A DNA stretch of 64,000 bases from Tupaia tana. Taxonomy: Eukaryota; Chordata; Mammalia; Scandentia; Tupaiidae. The DNA lies in the NCBI GenBank assembly GCA_026018925.1, contig JAKSZU010000029.1, forward strand, positions 7,625,006 through 7,689,005, read 5' to 3'. The notes below the pieces were generated by a model, which was given only the letters and a program-made list of their open reading frames with translations, had not been told where the DNA came from and ran no database searches. The first letter of the stretch is position 1. Each line of letters begins with the position of its first letter. Below, one piece after another: positions 25,201 to 35,399 of this stretch. The position numbers were made by a program, and so were the translations under genes.

Positions 25201-26073
25201 TCCCAAAGATTATGGAAACTCGTGTCCTCATTGTCATTGGCTTCCATGAACCTTTTGATTTCATATTTCTTCAGTAGTTGTGGAGTCATTCAGGAGTAGG
25301 TTATTAAGTTTCCATGTATTTGAGTATTTTTGAGGATTTCTCTTGAAATTAAACTCAAGTTTAATTCCATCATGGTCGGTGAAGATGCTGGGTATAGTTT
25401 CTATGCTTTTGAATCTGTAGAGGCTTGCTTTGTGCCCAATGATGTGGTCAATCTTAGAGAATGTTCCATGTGGCGGCGAGAAAAAAGTGTATCTTGAGGT
25501 TTTAGGATGGAAAGTTCTATAGATGTCTGTTAAGTCCATTTGATTTATGATATCATTTAGATCTTTTATCTCTTTACCTATTTTTTGTCTAGATGATCTA
25601 TCCAGGGGGGATAGTGCAGTGTTGAGGTCTCCAACAATTACTGTGTTGCAGTCTATTTCCCTTTTTAGATCTAGCAGTCTTTCCTTCACATATTTGGGTG
25701 CTCCTGTGTTGGGCGCATAGATATTAATAAGCGTTATATCTTCTTGATCGATTGATCCTTTTACTACAATATAGTGCCCTTCTTTGTCTCTTCGAACAGT
25801 TTTTGTTTTAAAGCCTATTTTGTCAGAGATCAGTATTGCGACTCCAGCTCTTTTTTGGTTCCCATTTGCATGGAAAATCTTTTTCCAACCCTTCACTTTC
25901 AGTCTATGTATATCTTTATCCATGAAGTGGGTTTCCTGTAGGCAACAGATAGAGGGTTTTTGTTTTTTAACCCATTCAGCCAGTCTGTGTCTCTTGATTG
26001 GAGAGTTTAATCCATTAACATTCAATGTTATTATTGATGTTAATGGATCTGTCCCGGCATTTAAGTTGGCCAT
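22207..26073 (-). CDS. L1-4 ORF2p (endonuclease/reverse transcriptase), two frameshifts
   Basis: L1 ORF2 nicks target DNA and reverse-transcribes L1 RNA there. It lies in three frame pieces: 26073-25261 (270 aa), 25289-22815 (824 aa) and 22818-22207 (203 aa), about 1290 aa in all, the normal size. Endonuclease motifs: [41 protein letters not shown] motifs: [34 protein letters not shown] and the catalytic FADDM. The C-terminal Cys/His knuckle [18 protein letters not shown] is intact. The first break is a roughly 5-nt loss after TTTEEI compared with L1-1; the second lies in a short AAAAAACCAT repeat near 22820. ORF1 ends 44 nt before the ATG. Confidence 0.93.
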
Positions 26074-26117
26074 TGTCTTAGTTGCCTTTTACTCTTTTGT
26101 TTCTGGCTGTTGCTTCT

Positions 26118-27074
26118 TTAGTTATCCTGGAACAGTACTTTCTTCAGGGTTTCATGGAGAGCTGGCCTGGTGCTGGCAAATTCTTTCAGGTTTTGTTTGT
26201 CTGAGAAGATTTTAATCTTTTTTTCCCATATGAAGGATAATCTTGCAGGATACAATAGTCTTGGTTGAAATTGTTTCTCTCTTAACACTTTCGATACATC
26301 TTCCCATTCTTTCCTTGCTTGCATTGTTTCCGTTGAGAAGTCCGGTGTTAGCCTGATGGGGTGACCTTTGTAAGTCACTTGTCGTTTCTCTCTTGCTAGT
26401 TTTAGTATCTTATCTCTATCTGTGGTCTTAGCCAGTCTGGCTATGATATGCCTTGGGGAAGATCTTCTTGGGTTGATTCTATTTGGTGTCCTTTGAATTT
26501 CCTGGGTCTGGATGTTGGAGTGCCTCTCTATGCTTGGGAAATTTTCTTCCAAGATTTCATGGAATAGGTTTTCCATGCTCTTATTAGTTTCTTCACCTTC
26601 TGGGATACCAATTATGCGGACGTTAGGACGTCTAATGGAATCTAGTAATTCTCGTATATTATCTTCATGTTTTTTTGTTATTTTCTCTATCTTTTTGGTG
26701 GTTTTCTCTAGGTCAGAAGTTTTATCTTCTACATCAGAGGTTCGACCTTCAGCATGGTCTAATCGACTTTTAATACTTTCAAGAGAGTTTTTGATTTCCT
26801 GTATTTCAGACTTCACCTCTAATAGTTCAGTATTATTCTTCCTCAGAATTTCTTCCTTCATATCGTTGAAGGACTTTCTCATCTCCTGTAATTCATTGTC
26901 TCTTTTCTGTTCCAGCTCATAGTACTTGTTCAACATGAATGTTCTAAACTCTATCTCGGACATTTTGGTAACGTCCTCAATTTTTTCAGGAACAGGAAGG
27001 GAGTTACTGTGTTCCTTTGATGGAGACATATTTCCTGCTTTATTCAGGCCTGAGGTTCTTGTACTTCTACCCAT
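26118..27074 (-). CDS. L1-4 ORF1p, RNA-binding chaperone, intact
   Basis: 318-aa open frame, MGRSTRTSGLNKAGNMSPSK to KKVLFQDN. A charged coiled-coil region covers about residues 45-145 (heptad-like LEQKRDNELQEMRKSFNDMK, then LESIKSRLDHAEG). The RRM-like domain starts at RRPNVRIIGIPEGEE, followed by the C-terminal domain (SSPRHIIARLAKTTDRDKIL, REKRQVTYKGHPIRL, ARKEWEDVSKVLREKQFQP). In the L1 family ORF1p trimerises, coats L1 RNA and acts as a chaperone. The length is slightly below the human 338 aa, and no stop or frame break is present. Confidence 0.95.
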   Translation of the reverse strand: MGRSTRTSGLNKAGNMSPSKEHSNSLPVPEKIEDVTKMSEIEFRTFMLNKYYELEQKRDNELQEMRKSFNDMKEEILRKNNTELLEVKSEIQEIKNSLESIKSRLDHAEGRTSDVEDKTSDLEKTTKKIEKITKKHEDNIRELLDSIRRPNVRIIGIPEGEETNKSMENLFHEILEENFPSIERHSNIQTQEIQRTPNRINPRRSSPRHIIARLAKTTDRDKILKLAREKRQVTYKGHPIRLTPDFSTETMQARKEWEDVSKVLREKQFQPRLLYPARLSFIWEKKIKIFSDKQNLKEFASTRPALHETLKKVLFQDN

Positions 27075-27785
27075 TGGGAGATGTGTTCCCTTTGAAAAAC
27101 CTTCTACGAGAAGGTTTCTTCTAATAGAAGCAAGTGTGTTTCCTTTCTGATATGGAATGGAGACAGCCGAAGTCTATCTTCAATTGTGTTTAGTAATATA
27201 AACCAAGAAAAAGTATTCACTTCAGGTGTCCAAAGAAATGTATCTCCTTCTTCACAGGTGTTTCAGGGAACTGGAGGATTCTAGAGAGTCTTAAAATGCT
27301 AGAATGTTTCAGAATTGTAATTCTAGAGCTATCTGGACATCCAGGGATGGTGCAGATAAAGGATGTGAGGATTGGGAAACTGGGAAGAAAATAATATGTA
27401 GAATAAAGAAAAAGTCGCGCGCCGCGCTGTGGTGTGGATGAACTGAGGGCGTTCCTGGCTGAAAGAGGGGCCTCTGGCCTGGGGGTCCCGGGGCTGGAAC
27501 TACTGGGGGCAGTCCTCCCTCGGAGATCCTGGCCCAGGGGTCGAAAGATGGGGGTGTGGTGTGGATGAACTGAGGGCGTTCCTGGCTGAAAGAGGGGGCT
27601 CTGGCCTGGGGGTCCCGGGGCTGGAACTACTGGGGGCAGTCCTCCCTCGGAGATCCTGGCCCAGGGGTCGAAAGATGGGGGTGTGGTGTGGATGAACTGA
27701 GGGCGTTCCTGGCTGAAAGAGGGGGCTCTGGCCTGGAGGTCCCGGGGCTGGAACTACTGGGGGCAGTCCTCCCTCGGAGATCCTC
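27075..27785 (-). promoter_or_regulatory. L1-4 5' UTR / internal promoter with 127-bp tandem monomers
   Basis: The marker GGTGTGGATGAACTGAGGGC starts at 27431, 27558 and 27685, giving a constant 127-bp period. Two complete units and a truncated third (ending at 27785) are nearly identical, with only isolated substitutions. Unique leader sequence (27075-27420) joins the array to ORF1. Tandem 5' UTR monomers with promoter activity are established for mouse L1; here promoter function is inferred from position. Confidence 0.92.
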
Positions 27786-30484
27786 TGTTGGTGTATCTTC
27801 TAATGATGTTTTGTATTTCTGTTATGTCTGTAATGTGTGATTCATTGCAAATTTGATTTACCTGGTTCCTTTCTTTCCATACTTAGTCTAGCTAATAGTG
27901 TGTCAATCTTGTATATCTTTTCAAAAAACCAGCTTTTGTTTTAATTTATTTTCTATATAATTTGTTTATTTTTTTATTTCACTTATCTCTGCTCAAATCT
28001 TTATTATTTCTTTTCTTTTGGCATTTTTTGGTATTTTTTTTTGGTGTTTATTTTTCCAATTCCATGAGGCATGATGTTAGGTTGTTCTTTTGCCACCTCT
28101 CCATTTTTTTCTTATGCACACTGCTATGAACTTCCCTCTTATGACTGCTTTTTCTGTGTCCCATAAATTATGAAAACTTATGTACTTATTATCATTTGTT
28201 TCCATGAATCTTTTGATTTCAGTCTTAATCTCTTCAATAGTTATGAAGTCATTCAGAAGTAGATTATTTACTTTCCATGTACTTGTGTATTTTTGAGGGT
28301 TTTTCCTGAGATTAATATCAAGTTTAATTCCATCATGGTCAGAGAAAATGCTGGATATAGTTTCTATGCCTTTGAATCTGTAAAGGCTGGTTTTGTGTCC
28401 TATGATGTGGTCAGCCTTTGAGAAAATACCATGTGGGGATGAGTAAAATGTATATTTTGTGTTTTTCGGGGTGGAAAGTTCTATAGATGTCTATCAAGTC
28501 CATCTGATTTATGGTATCATTTAAGACCCAGATATCGTTGCTTATTTTTTTGTCTCATTGACCTGTTTAAAGGAGATAATGGGGTGTTGAGAGCTCCAAC
28601 AATTATTGTGTTACAGTCTATGTCTTTTTTTTAGATCTCACAGTCTTTCCTTTACATATTTGGGTGCTCCTGAGTTTGGTGCATAGATATTTATAATGTT
28701 ATATCTTCTTGGTGAATTAGCTCTTTTACTACTATATAATGCCCTTCTTTGTCTCTTCTTACTCTTTTTGTCCTAAAGTCCATTTTGTCCTAAATCAGTA
28801 TATTGAGTCCCACTCTTTTCTGGTTTCCATTTTAATGCAATGCCTTTTTCCAGTCCTTCACTTTTAGTCTATGTATGTCTTTATCCATGAGATAGGTTTC
28901 TTGTAGGCAACAGATGGAAGGTTTCTAATTTTTAATCCATTCATCCAGTTTGTATCTCTTGATCAAAGAATTTAATCCATTAGCATTCAATGTTATTATC
29001 AATATTTCCAGACTTGTCCCTACCATTAAGTTGGCCATATTCTTGTTTTTTGTTGTTGTTGTTGTTGTTTTCTCTTATTGCCTGTCTTTAGTTTTCTTGG
29101 TATAGTACTCCTTTCAAAATTTCTTGAAGAGCTGGTCTGAAGTTCTGAAGTTTGTAAATTCTACCAGATTTTGTTTATCTGATAACGTTTTTATTTTCCC
29201 ATGTGAAGTGTAATCTTGTCATGTAATGTATTCTTGGTTGAAATTGTTTTTTCATTTAACACTTTGAATATATCTCCCCGTTCTTTCCCTTTTGCATTAT
29301 ATCCAGTGAGAGATCAGGTGTTAGCCTAAGGGGAGGGCCTTTGTAGGTGATATGACATTTCTGTCTCCCAAATCTTAGTATCTTGTCTTTGTCTGTCCTT
29401 TTGGTCAATATAGCTATAATGTGCCATGGAGAAGATCTTCTTTGATTGATTCTACTTGGGGTTCTTTGTATTTCTTTTGTCTAGATGTTTGAATGCCTCT
29501 CTAAATTTGGAAATTTTTCTTCCAGTATTTTGTGGAATAGATTATGCATGCCCTTTTTGGTTTCTTCACTTTCTGCAATACCAATTATTCAGATATTTGG
29601 GCGTTTTATGGTATTTAGTGTTTTTGTATATTATCTCAGTTTTCTTGGTTGTTTTCTTAGTATTTTTGATAATTTTTCTAGGTTAGAAGTTTTGTCTTCT
29701 ACTTTCACAATCCGATCTTCTGCATTGTCTAACCTTCCTTTAACACTTTCAAGGAAGGTTTTAATTTCCTGTATTATAGCCTTCATATGTAACAGTTCTG
29801 TATGATTCTTGTTTATGGTGTCCTATTCTTCTTTCATATCATAGAAAGACTTCCTCATCTCTTGGAGCTCAATGTCCCTTTTCTCTTGCATTGCATAGAA
29901 TGTTGTTACCATAAATATTCTAACTTCTTTTTCTGACATTTTGGTAATATCCTCTAATATTTTCCTACTTGGAGACAAGTTACAATGTTCCCTTGCTGGA
30001 TATTTATTACTTGATTCTTTCATCCTTGAGGCTCTTCTCTGATTTTCAGTCATTTTGTAATGTATTCACTTTTGCCTAACTTGTTGAAGAAGGATTCTGT
30101 GACTGTGAGCTCATATGTTTTCATTACTGTGAAATAATTCTCCCTTCTACTGTGTTTTCCAGTGCAGGAAAAACAGGAGTTTTGCAATTAGATTTATGAA
30201 AGGGAATTTCACTATTTTTGCAACCACTACAGTAAGGTGCAAAGAGTTCTCTAAAACTCACAATGCTCAGATGTTTAGCTACTATGCCTAGTCATCTCTA
30301 GTCAATGGGTAAGGGCTGAGCAGTAAACCAGGAGAGTAAGGTAAAGAAAAAGAGTAGGAAATAGAAAGAGAAAGAAAAAGCAAAGAAAAAAGAAGGAAAG
30401 TAGTACAGGAAAAAGAGTTTAAAAAATTAGAAATCACACTATAGAAAATGAAATTGGGTTAAAAATGAAAAACTGTGCAGTGCT

Positions 30485-30599
30485 CTTGGCGAAGGCCCAA
30501 CACAGGCAGAGGTGGAGAAACCTGGAGGATTTCAGTCCTAGGTAAGGGAAGAAAAGAAATATATTAACAAGAGAAAGACACAAACAGGGCAGAAAAGCT

Positions 30600-30655
<56 letters not shown>

Positions 30656-30958
30656 GAAAAAATGTTAGAAGGGAAAGAAAAGAACAAGAGGGAGACACTT
30701 GCATAACTGACTACCACTGGGGTTTGCAGTGGAGCCCTGACTAGGGTGGGAGACTTCACAGCCTTGAAGCTGAACCCAGAGGCCCAACATGGGCAGAAGT
30801 GGAGAAGCTTGGAGGCTTTCTGTCTTTACTAGCACTGGGATCTGCAGGGAAGCCCTGGCTGGGGGAGGGAGGCTTCATAGCCCTGAAGCTGAACCCAGAG
30901 GCCCAACACAGGCAGAGGTAGAGAAGCCTGGAGGCTTTCCGTCCTGACTAGCACTGGG
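30485..30958 (-). repeat. Tandem 5' UTR repeat of L1-3 (period about 119 bp)
   Basis: GCCTTGAAGCTGAACCCAGA ends at 30780 and GCCCTGAAGCTGAACCCAGA at 30899; each is followed by GGCCCAACA, GGCAGA and GAGAAGC blocks. A further partial unit starts near 30493. A 50-bp T-run (30601-30652) splits the array. Confidence 0.8.
30601..30652. repeat. Poly-T tract
   Basis: 52 consecutive T within the L1-3 5' UTR; the length suggests a recent expansion or the tail of a lost minus-strand insert. Confidence 0.97.
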
Positions 30959-31640
30959 GACTTCCTATTTTTTTTTACAGTTTTTACAGGATTGGATGAC
31001 TTTTTCCTGACCATGATGGCCTATGACCAGTATGCAGTCATCTGTCACCCCTGCAATACTCAGTCACATGAACCTCCAGTTCTGTGTGTTGTTGGTTCTA
31101 TTATCCTGGATCATGAGTTTTCTGAATTCACTATTACATAGTTTAATAGCATCATAACTCTCCTTCTGTACACAAGTGGAAATCCCCTACTTTTTCTGTA
31201 AAATTAATCAGATGGTCCACTTTGCCTATTCCCACACTTTTATTAATGACATGATGATGTATTTTATAGCTGTGTTAGTGGTTGTTGGTCCCCTCACTAG
31301 GATCCTTTACTCTTACTCGAAGATAGTTTCCTCTATACATGCAATTTCATCAGCTTAGGATAAGCATAAAATATTTTCCACCTGTGCCTCTCACCTCATT
31401 TGTCTCCTTATTTTACTGTACAAGTCCAGGAGCATAACTTTTTTTTTTTCTTATCCAAAATTCACACTCAAGTGCAACAGTATCGGTGATGTACACTGTG
31501 GTCACCGCCCCCCCATGTCTAAGAAAGAAATATATAATGAGGGCTCTGAGAAGTTTCCTGTGGAGAAAAACTGTCAAAGGATAAACTGTCCTGCTATTTA
31601 GTAAGTATGCTTGTTAGCAGGGCTCTAGATATCAGAGAGA
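30958..31640 (+). pseudogene. Family-7 olfactory receptor pseudogene, 5'-truncated
   Basis: Starts in transmembrane segment 3 (TGLDDFFLTMMAYDQY) and runs to the C-terminus. Recognisable blocks: MAYDQYAVIC for [30 protein letters not shown] (about 31176-31235), [26 protein letters not shown], and a tail related to NKDIKRAL. Damage includes loss of everything before TM3, a frame shift at the HPLHY motif, a stop after SSA, a T-run in TM6/7 and loss of [11 protein letters not shown]. Its left edge is the 5' end of L1-3. At the right, sequence like the 3' flank of the intact OR stops near 31640 at an inverted OR upstream block. Confidence 0.9.
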
Positions 31641-32268
31641 AATGGTGTCCATCTGGGAATCTGAATTCCTCCCTGGATGGGTAATTAGAGAGACTAAAGC
31701 TATACTCTCAGACAAGACAACTGGAAGGAATGAAGCACCAGTTTCATAGGTAAGTTTAGGACTACAATAGAAACATCAACATGTCCTGACCTGCACAAGG
31801 ACAACAGCAGAGGAGATATTTACAACTCCTGATATATGCTCATTGGGGACGTTTCTGTCTTGTGGCTCTAACTCCTGGGAACTTGATATCCTGTGGGACA
31901 CTGGTCTGAGCAAAAATAAATATTTTTCTGATCATTCTCTGTTCCCAAGAGATCAAGTGAGAAGTTGAGTGAATACTGTCATTATTATTCCTCCTTGAAC
32001 TCATCTCCCTTCCCAGGTCTAACCTCCTTAGCACTTTTTCCTAATACCAAGTTCAACGGTTCTCCAAAGTCTGAGATACCTGACGAAGTCTCTTGAAACT
32101 GCAAAGCATTTCATTGTGGTGGGGACACAGTACTTGATATCTCTAGAAAATTGCTGTTCTTTATTCATCAAGGCAGAGAATGGTGCTATGCTATGAAACT
32201 TTGGGCAGCTACCACAATCCTTAGCTTCAGATGCTTTTGATGAGGCACAAAGAAATTTCAAACTTTGT
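31641..32268 (-). other. Inverted OR 5' exon/promoter block
   Basis: Minus-strand paralogue of 35400-36000: GGGAGGAATTCAGA, ATGGAC start, TGATCTCTTGGGAACAGAGA motif, and GGATTGTGGTAGCTGCCCA at the far end. The ATG (31652-31650) is kept but homology ends a few codons later at the junction, so donor and intron are absent. Abuts a plus-strand OR pseudogene, so an inversion breakpoint lies near 31640. Confidence 0.75.
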
Positions 32269-32400
32269 CATAGGGTAGGTCTATTTGTAGATTTTTGAGG
32301 AGCTACCATATTAAAAGTTGTACTAATTTACATTCCCACCAACAGTATAAGAGTTTCCATTTACTGATATGCAAGAAGTATCACTGTCACCCACTGTAAA
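32268..32400 (-). mobile_element. L1 ORF2 C-terminal fragment, reverse
   Basis: GGTCTATTTGTAGATTTTTG and TTTACATTCCCACCAACAGT correspond to the reverse complement of the WRFLKNLQI and CKLVQ region of ORF2. Confidence 0.75.
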
Positions 32401-32459
32401 TGTCAACATATCCTAATGGTCAAAGCCAACTAAAACTTCTACATCTGACTCAAGTCTTG

Positions 32460-32701
32460 TTTTGCTTTTATAGGGTGTGTGCACTTATAGACAGAAAGAG
32501 ACAGAGAGACAGAAAGTGAGAAATTACCCCCCAGGGGTGATGGGCACCCCACAATCCCTTCTCCTCCATTCTCCTCTCGGGGTCTTGGGTATGTACGCAC
32601 ACCAACTCGGCATGAGTTTTAAGCCACTGGTTTCGGGACTTGAACCGTGGTCGACTACATGGGAGTCCAGCAACATAGCAATTACGCTAACTGCTTGTCC
32701 C
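32460..32701 (-). mobile_element. tRNA-derived SINE
   Basis: TSD CATCTGACTCAAGTCTTG perfectly repeated at 32442-32459 and 32702-32719. Body moderately CpG-depleted. Confidence 0.95.
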
Positions 32702-32719
32702 CATCTGACTCAAGTCTTG

Positions 32720-33344
32720 AAGGATGTCCTCTTTCACCTTTGCCATCAGTGGTTGGGTACTCTTAGAGAAAAGAAAATCAAAATATATGCTTAACGAACC
32801 CCTGTGGAAATTCTACTTCAAGGATTCAAGTCCCCTTCAGAGGTAAATATTCCTTGTTTAAATATTCTTCACTTCCAACTCCCCTCTCTATCTAACAAAG
32901 AAATAAACCAATTCCTTCAGATAATGTATAGAGTCCTAGAACCTCATGTCTAAGTCTTTGATTAGCAGACTAGAAAGGTCTCCTCCTAGGAGGGTATTTA
33001 CCACATACGCCAAAGGAGGGACATTTATTTATTTAGAGATGTATAAGAAACTATGCCAGGATCCCTTTCAGTTGCAGAAAGTTTTCATCAGCAGTCAGTC
33101 TTGACTTGTGTAGGAAAAAAATATGCTATTTTCTTCTTCTAGTTAACCTATTATGTTTGTTCTTGAATTTCTCAGCATGTAAGTAGTTCTCCTATGGGGT
33201 CTTCTAATTTGTTAAGGCATTTCTTTTTGTACAATCCCATCAAATAATAAAAAGAATTCACTATAATCATTCCATTTATTACAATATAGACATGAAATGT
33301 AACCAATTTTAATGTCCATGTAGATTTTTTTCTATTGCTTTTTA
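32720..33344. other. No recognised feature
   Basis: About 620 bp without an evident gene or repeat; short polypyrimidine tracts only. Confidence 0.4.
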
Positions 33345-33590
33345 AAAAATTATTATATGGGATGTGCTTACCAGAGAGACAGAGATAGAGAGAAAGGGAA
33401 AGTGAGAAATCACCCCCAAAGGGAGATGGACATGCCACAACTCCTTGTCTTCTATTTACCTCTCAGGATTTGGGGTATTCACACATATTTGCATGACATG
33501 ACCTTGATGCCACTGGGCCTGGGACATGAACCATCCAGTTGGCTGTGTGGGATCTAGCTGTCTTAATTGCCATGCAACCTGCTGGCCCAT
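33345..33590 (-). mobile_element. tRNA-derived SINE, diverged
   Basis: GGGATGTGCTTACCAGAGAG body start and CCTGCTGGCCCAT head complement. No clear TSD. Confidence 0.78.
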
Positions 33591-33769
33591 GTTACCACCG
33601 ACTTTTGGGCTAAATAATTCTCTGTGGTGGATGTTATCCTGCGCATTCTGTGATGCTAAACATATAAGGCACCAGGGGCACCTCCTCAGTTGTAACAAAC
33701 AAAAAATTCTCTATACATTCCCAAGTGTTCCCTGGAGGTACCATTATTCCAACTGATAACTGCCGACCC

Positions 33770-34205
33770 AGAGAGTGAGACATAGAAATATCCTGATGGA
33801 GTCTCAATCAAGGCTAACCCTTACTTGGTTCCTACATTGGCAGATCACTTAACATTTTTGAGTCCCATTTCTGCAAATATAAAACATGTTCCTGGGGCCG
33901 GCAGGTGGAGTGCTGGTTAAGAGCACTGGATTCCCACATGGCCGACCTGGAGGCTTGTTTTCTCGCTTTCCCTTTCTCTCTCTCCTTGCCTTTCTCTGGT
34001 AAAAATTTAAAAATGATTAGCAACAAATGGAATTAAATAAATAAATAAATATTTTTAAAATATGCTCCTAAATGTATGACCTCATGGAAAATTCATGTGT
34101 AAAAATTAAATGATATAATCCAAGTAATATTCAAATCTCAGCCCATAGTGCATAAAGAGATCTGAATAGACTTTTCATAATTACCAAATGCTCATAAATA
34201 AAGGT
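33770..34205 (+). repeat. MIR-like remnant split by a SINE
   Basis: GCAGATCACTTAACATTTTTGA with CCCATTTCTGCAAATATAAA (left part) and AAATTAAATGATATAATCCA with CAGCCCATAGTGC (right part, after 34055) follow the MIR core order. A type B SINE separates them. Confidence 0.55.
33896..34055 (+). mobile_element. tRNA-SINE type B
   Basis: GGGGCCGGCAGGTGGAGTGC head, short CT-rich body and (AAAT)n tail. Confidence 0.85.
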
Positions 34206-34234
34206 GCAAATGATAGAACTCTTTAAAATGTTAA

Positions 34235-34960
34235 ATTTATAAATTATTTTTATTTTTATAAAGCAAAAATTACAGAACTTTTTTTTTTAACAGAGAACTT
34301 TACTTTTTTTAGGTGTTTAAAAGTTTCTTCCCGGGACCAGCAGTTAGCATAATGGCTATGTCGCTGGACTCCCAAGTAGTCGACCGTGGTTCGAGTCCCG
34401 GACCCGGTGGCTTAAACTCACGCCGGGCGCGTGTGCGTGCGTGCCCAAGATCCCGAGAAGAGAGTGGAGGAGAAGGGATTGCGGCATGGCCATCCCCCCT
34501 GGGGGGTGATTTCCTGCTTTCTGTCTCTCTGTCTCTGTCTGTCTGGCGAGCGCACGCGCCCTAAAAGCAAAAACCTCTCCAAAAAAAAAAAAAAAAAGTT
34601 TCTTCCCTTTGCCCTTCTCACCCACCCTCTATCACCCACTTCCTTCCTTTACAGTCTGTGGTATCTACATTCAAAGCTATTGTTTGATTCAAAGTGGTGA
34701 ATACAGAGGACTGAATGATAATGACAAAAAGATCCAAAAGATGAAACAGTTCTTGTGTTACAAGTTTGAATTATTTTTAATATTTAATTTTCTAAAGCAA
34801 AAGCTGCAGGACTTTTTTTCCCACAAATAAATTTACATTCTTTTACTTGTTAAATATTTTTCTCTTTACCCCTTCCACTCACCTTCTACCACCCATTTAC
34901 CTCCCTTACAGTCTCTAGTATCTACATTCATCCTTTCTGCTATTGTATCTTTGGCTCTTT
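34235..34960 (-). mobile_element. Tandemly duplicated L1 3' end with a SINE in the left copy
   Basis: AAGCAAAAATTACAGAACTT (34261) and AAGCAAAAGCTGCAGGACTT (34795) begin two copies of a reverse L1 3' end; TTACAGTCTGTGGTATCTAC and TTACAGTCTCTAGTATCTAC continue them at about 34650 and 34907. The left copy carries the SINE at 34333-34593. Confidence 0.72.
34333..34593 (+). mobile_element. Young CpG-rich tRNA-SINE
   Basis: TSD AAAAGTTTCTTCCC at 34319-34332 and 34594-34607. CpG-dense head and body (CGCCGGGCGCG). The head has a box A-like TTAGCATAATGGC and box B-like GGTTCGAGTCC. One of the best family representatives. Confidence 0.96.
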
Positions 34961-35395
34961 CAACTTCTGACAGAGAGTGCAGACATTCACCACATATTGA
35001 GTAAGGATATACAACATGTATCTTTTAAAGTCTGGCTTGCTTTGCTTCACATTAAGTCCTCTATATTTATCCACTTTGCAAATAAACTGAATAAAATACT
35101 GTTCAAGGAAGACTGATGAATGCCAGAAGGCATACTAAAAGATATTCAAAGTCAATCGTCAAAAGGAAACTAACAGTCCAGCAAATTAAAACCACAGTAA
35201 GATACCATTTAATCCCAGTTAGAATGGATAGGATCAAATAAAGAAAAAGTAGCAATTGCTAGTGAAACTTTGGTGAAAAGGAAACCCTCTTACACTGTTG
35301 ATGAGAATGTAAATTAGTCCAAACTCTACTATGGAACTTTCTCAAAAATATACAAATAGAACCACCGTATGACCAAGTATGAAATGTCTATGTGT
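34800..35395. mobile_element. 5'-inverted L1 (twin-priming structure)
   Basis: 34800-35085 is an L1 3' UTR and ORF2 end in reverse. 35090-35395 is the adjoining upstream ORF2 part ([20 protein letters not shown] region) in forward orientation. This matches the known twin-priming product. Confidence 0.7.
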
Positions 35396-35399
35396 CTCA

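Larger units (their letters stand above)
21933..27785 (-). mobile_element. L1: Young full-length LINE-1 (L1-4), nearly intact
   Basis: Complete 5.85-kb L1 in reverse orientation with perfect 16-bp TSDs TGTTGGTGTATCTTCT (21917-21932 and 27786-27801), inserted into L1-3. Right to left: tandem-monomer 5' UTR, intact ORF1, short spacer, ORF2 with two frame breaks, 3' UTR and A-rich tail. It is the youngest L1 in the window judging by frame integrity and near-identical monomers. Its 3' UTR differs from that of L1-1 and of the other L1 tails here. Confidence 0.97.
20778..30958 (-). mobile_element. L1: Old LINE-1 (L1-3) split by a younger L1
   Basis: Minus-strand L1 in two parts: 20778-21932 (ORF2 reverse-transcriptase region) and 27802-30958 (ORF2 start, ORF1 and 5' UTR). 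ORF1 starts at 30053 with MTENQRRASRMKESSNKYPA; only fragments of both ORFs remain open. The RT region shows LTLFLEIQKERTLPNLI and RPETSNEIESVINNHP. The 3' end beyond about ORF2 residue 790 is missing. Full-length L1-4 lies between the halves. The 5' UTR (30060-30958) has tandem repeats and a T-run. The right edge meets an OR pseudogene at about 30958. Confidence 0.9.

Noticed and set aside
27421-27785. Three GC-rich direct repeats as a CRISPR-like or satellite array
   Set aside because: Position at the 5' end of a full-length L1, contact with the TSD and lack of spacers identify them as L1 promoter monomers.
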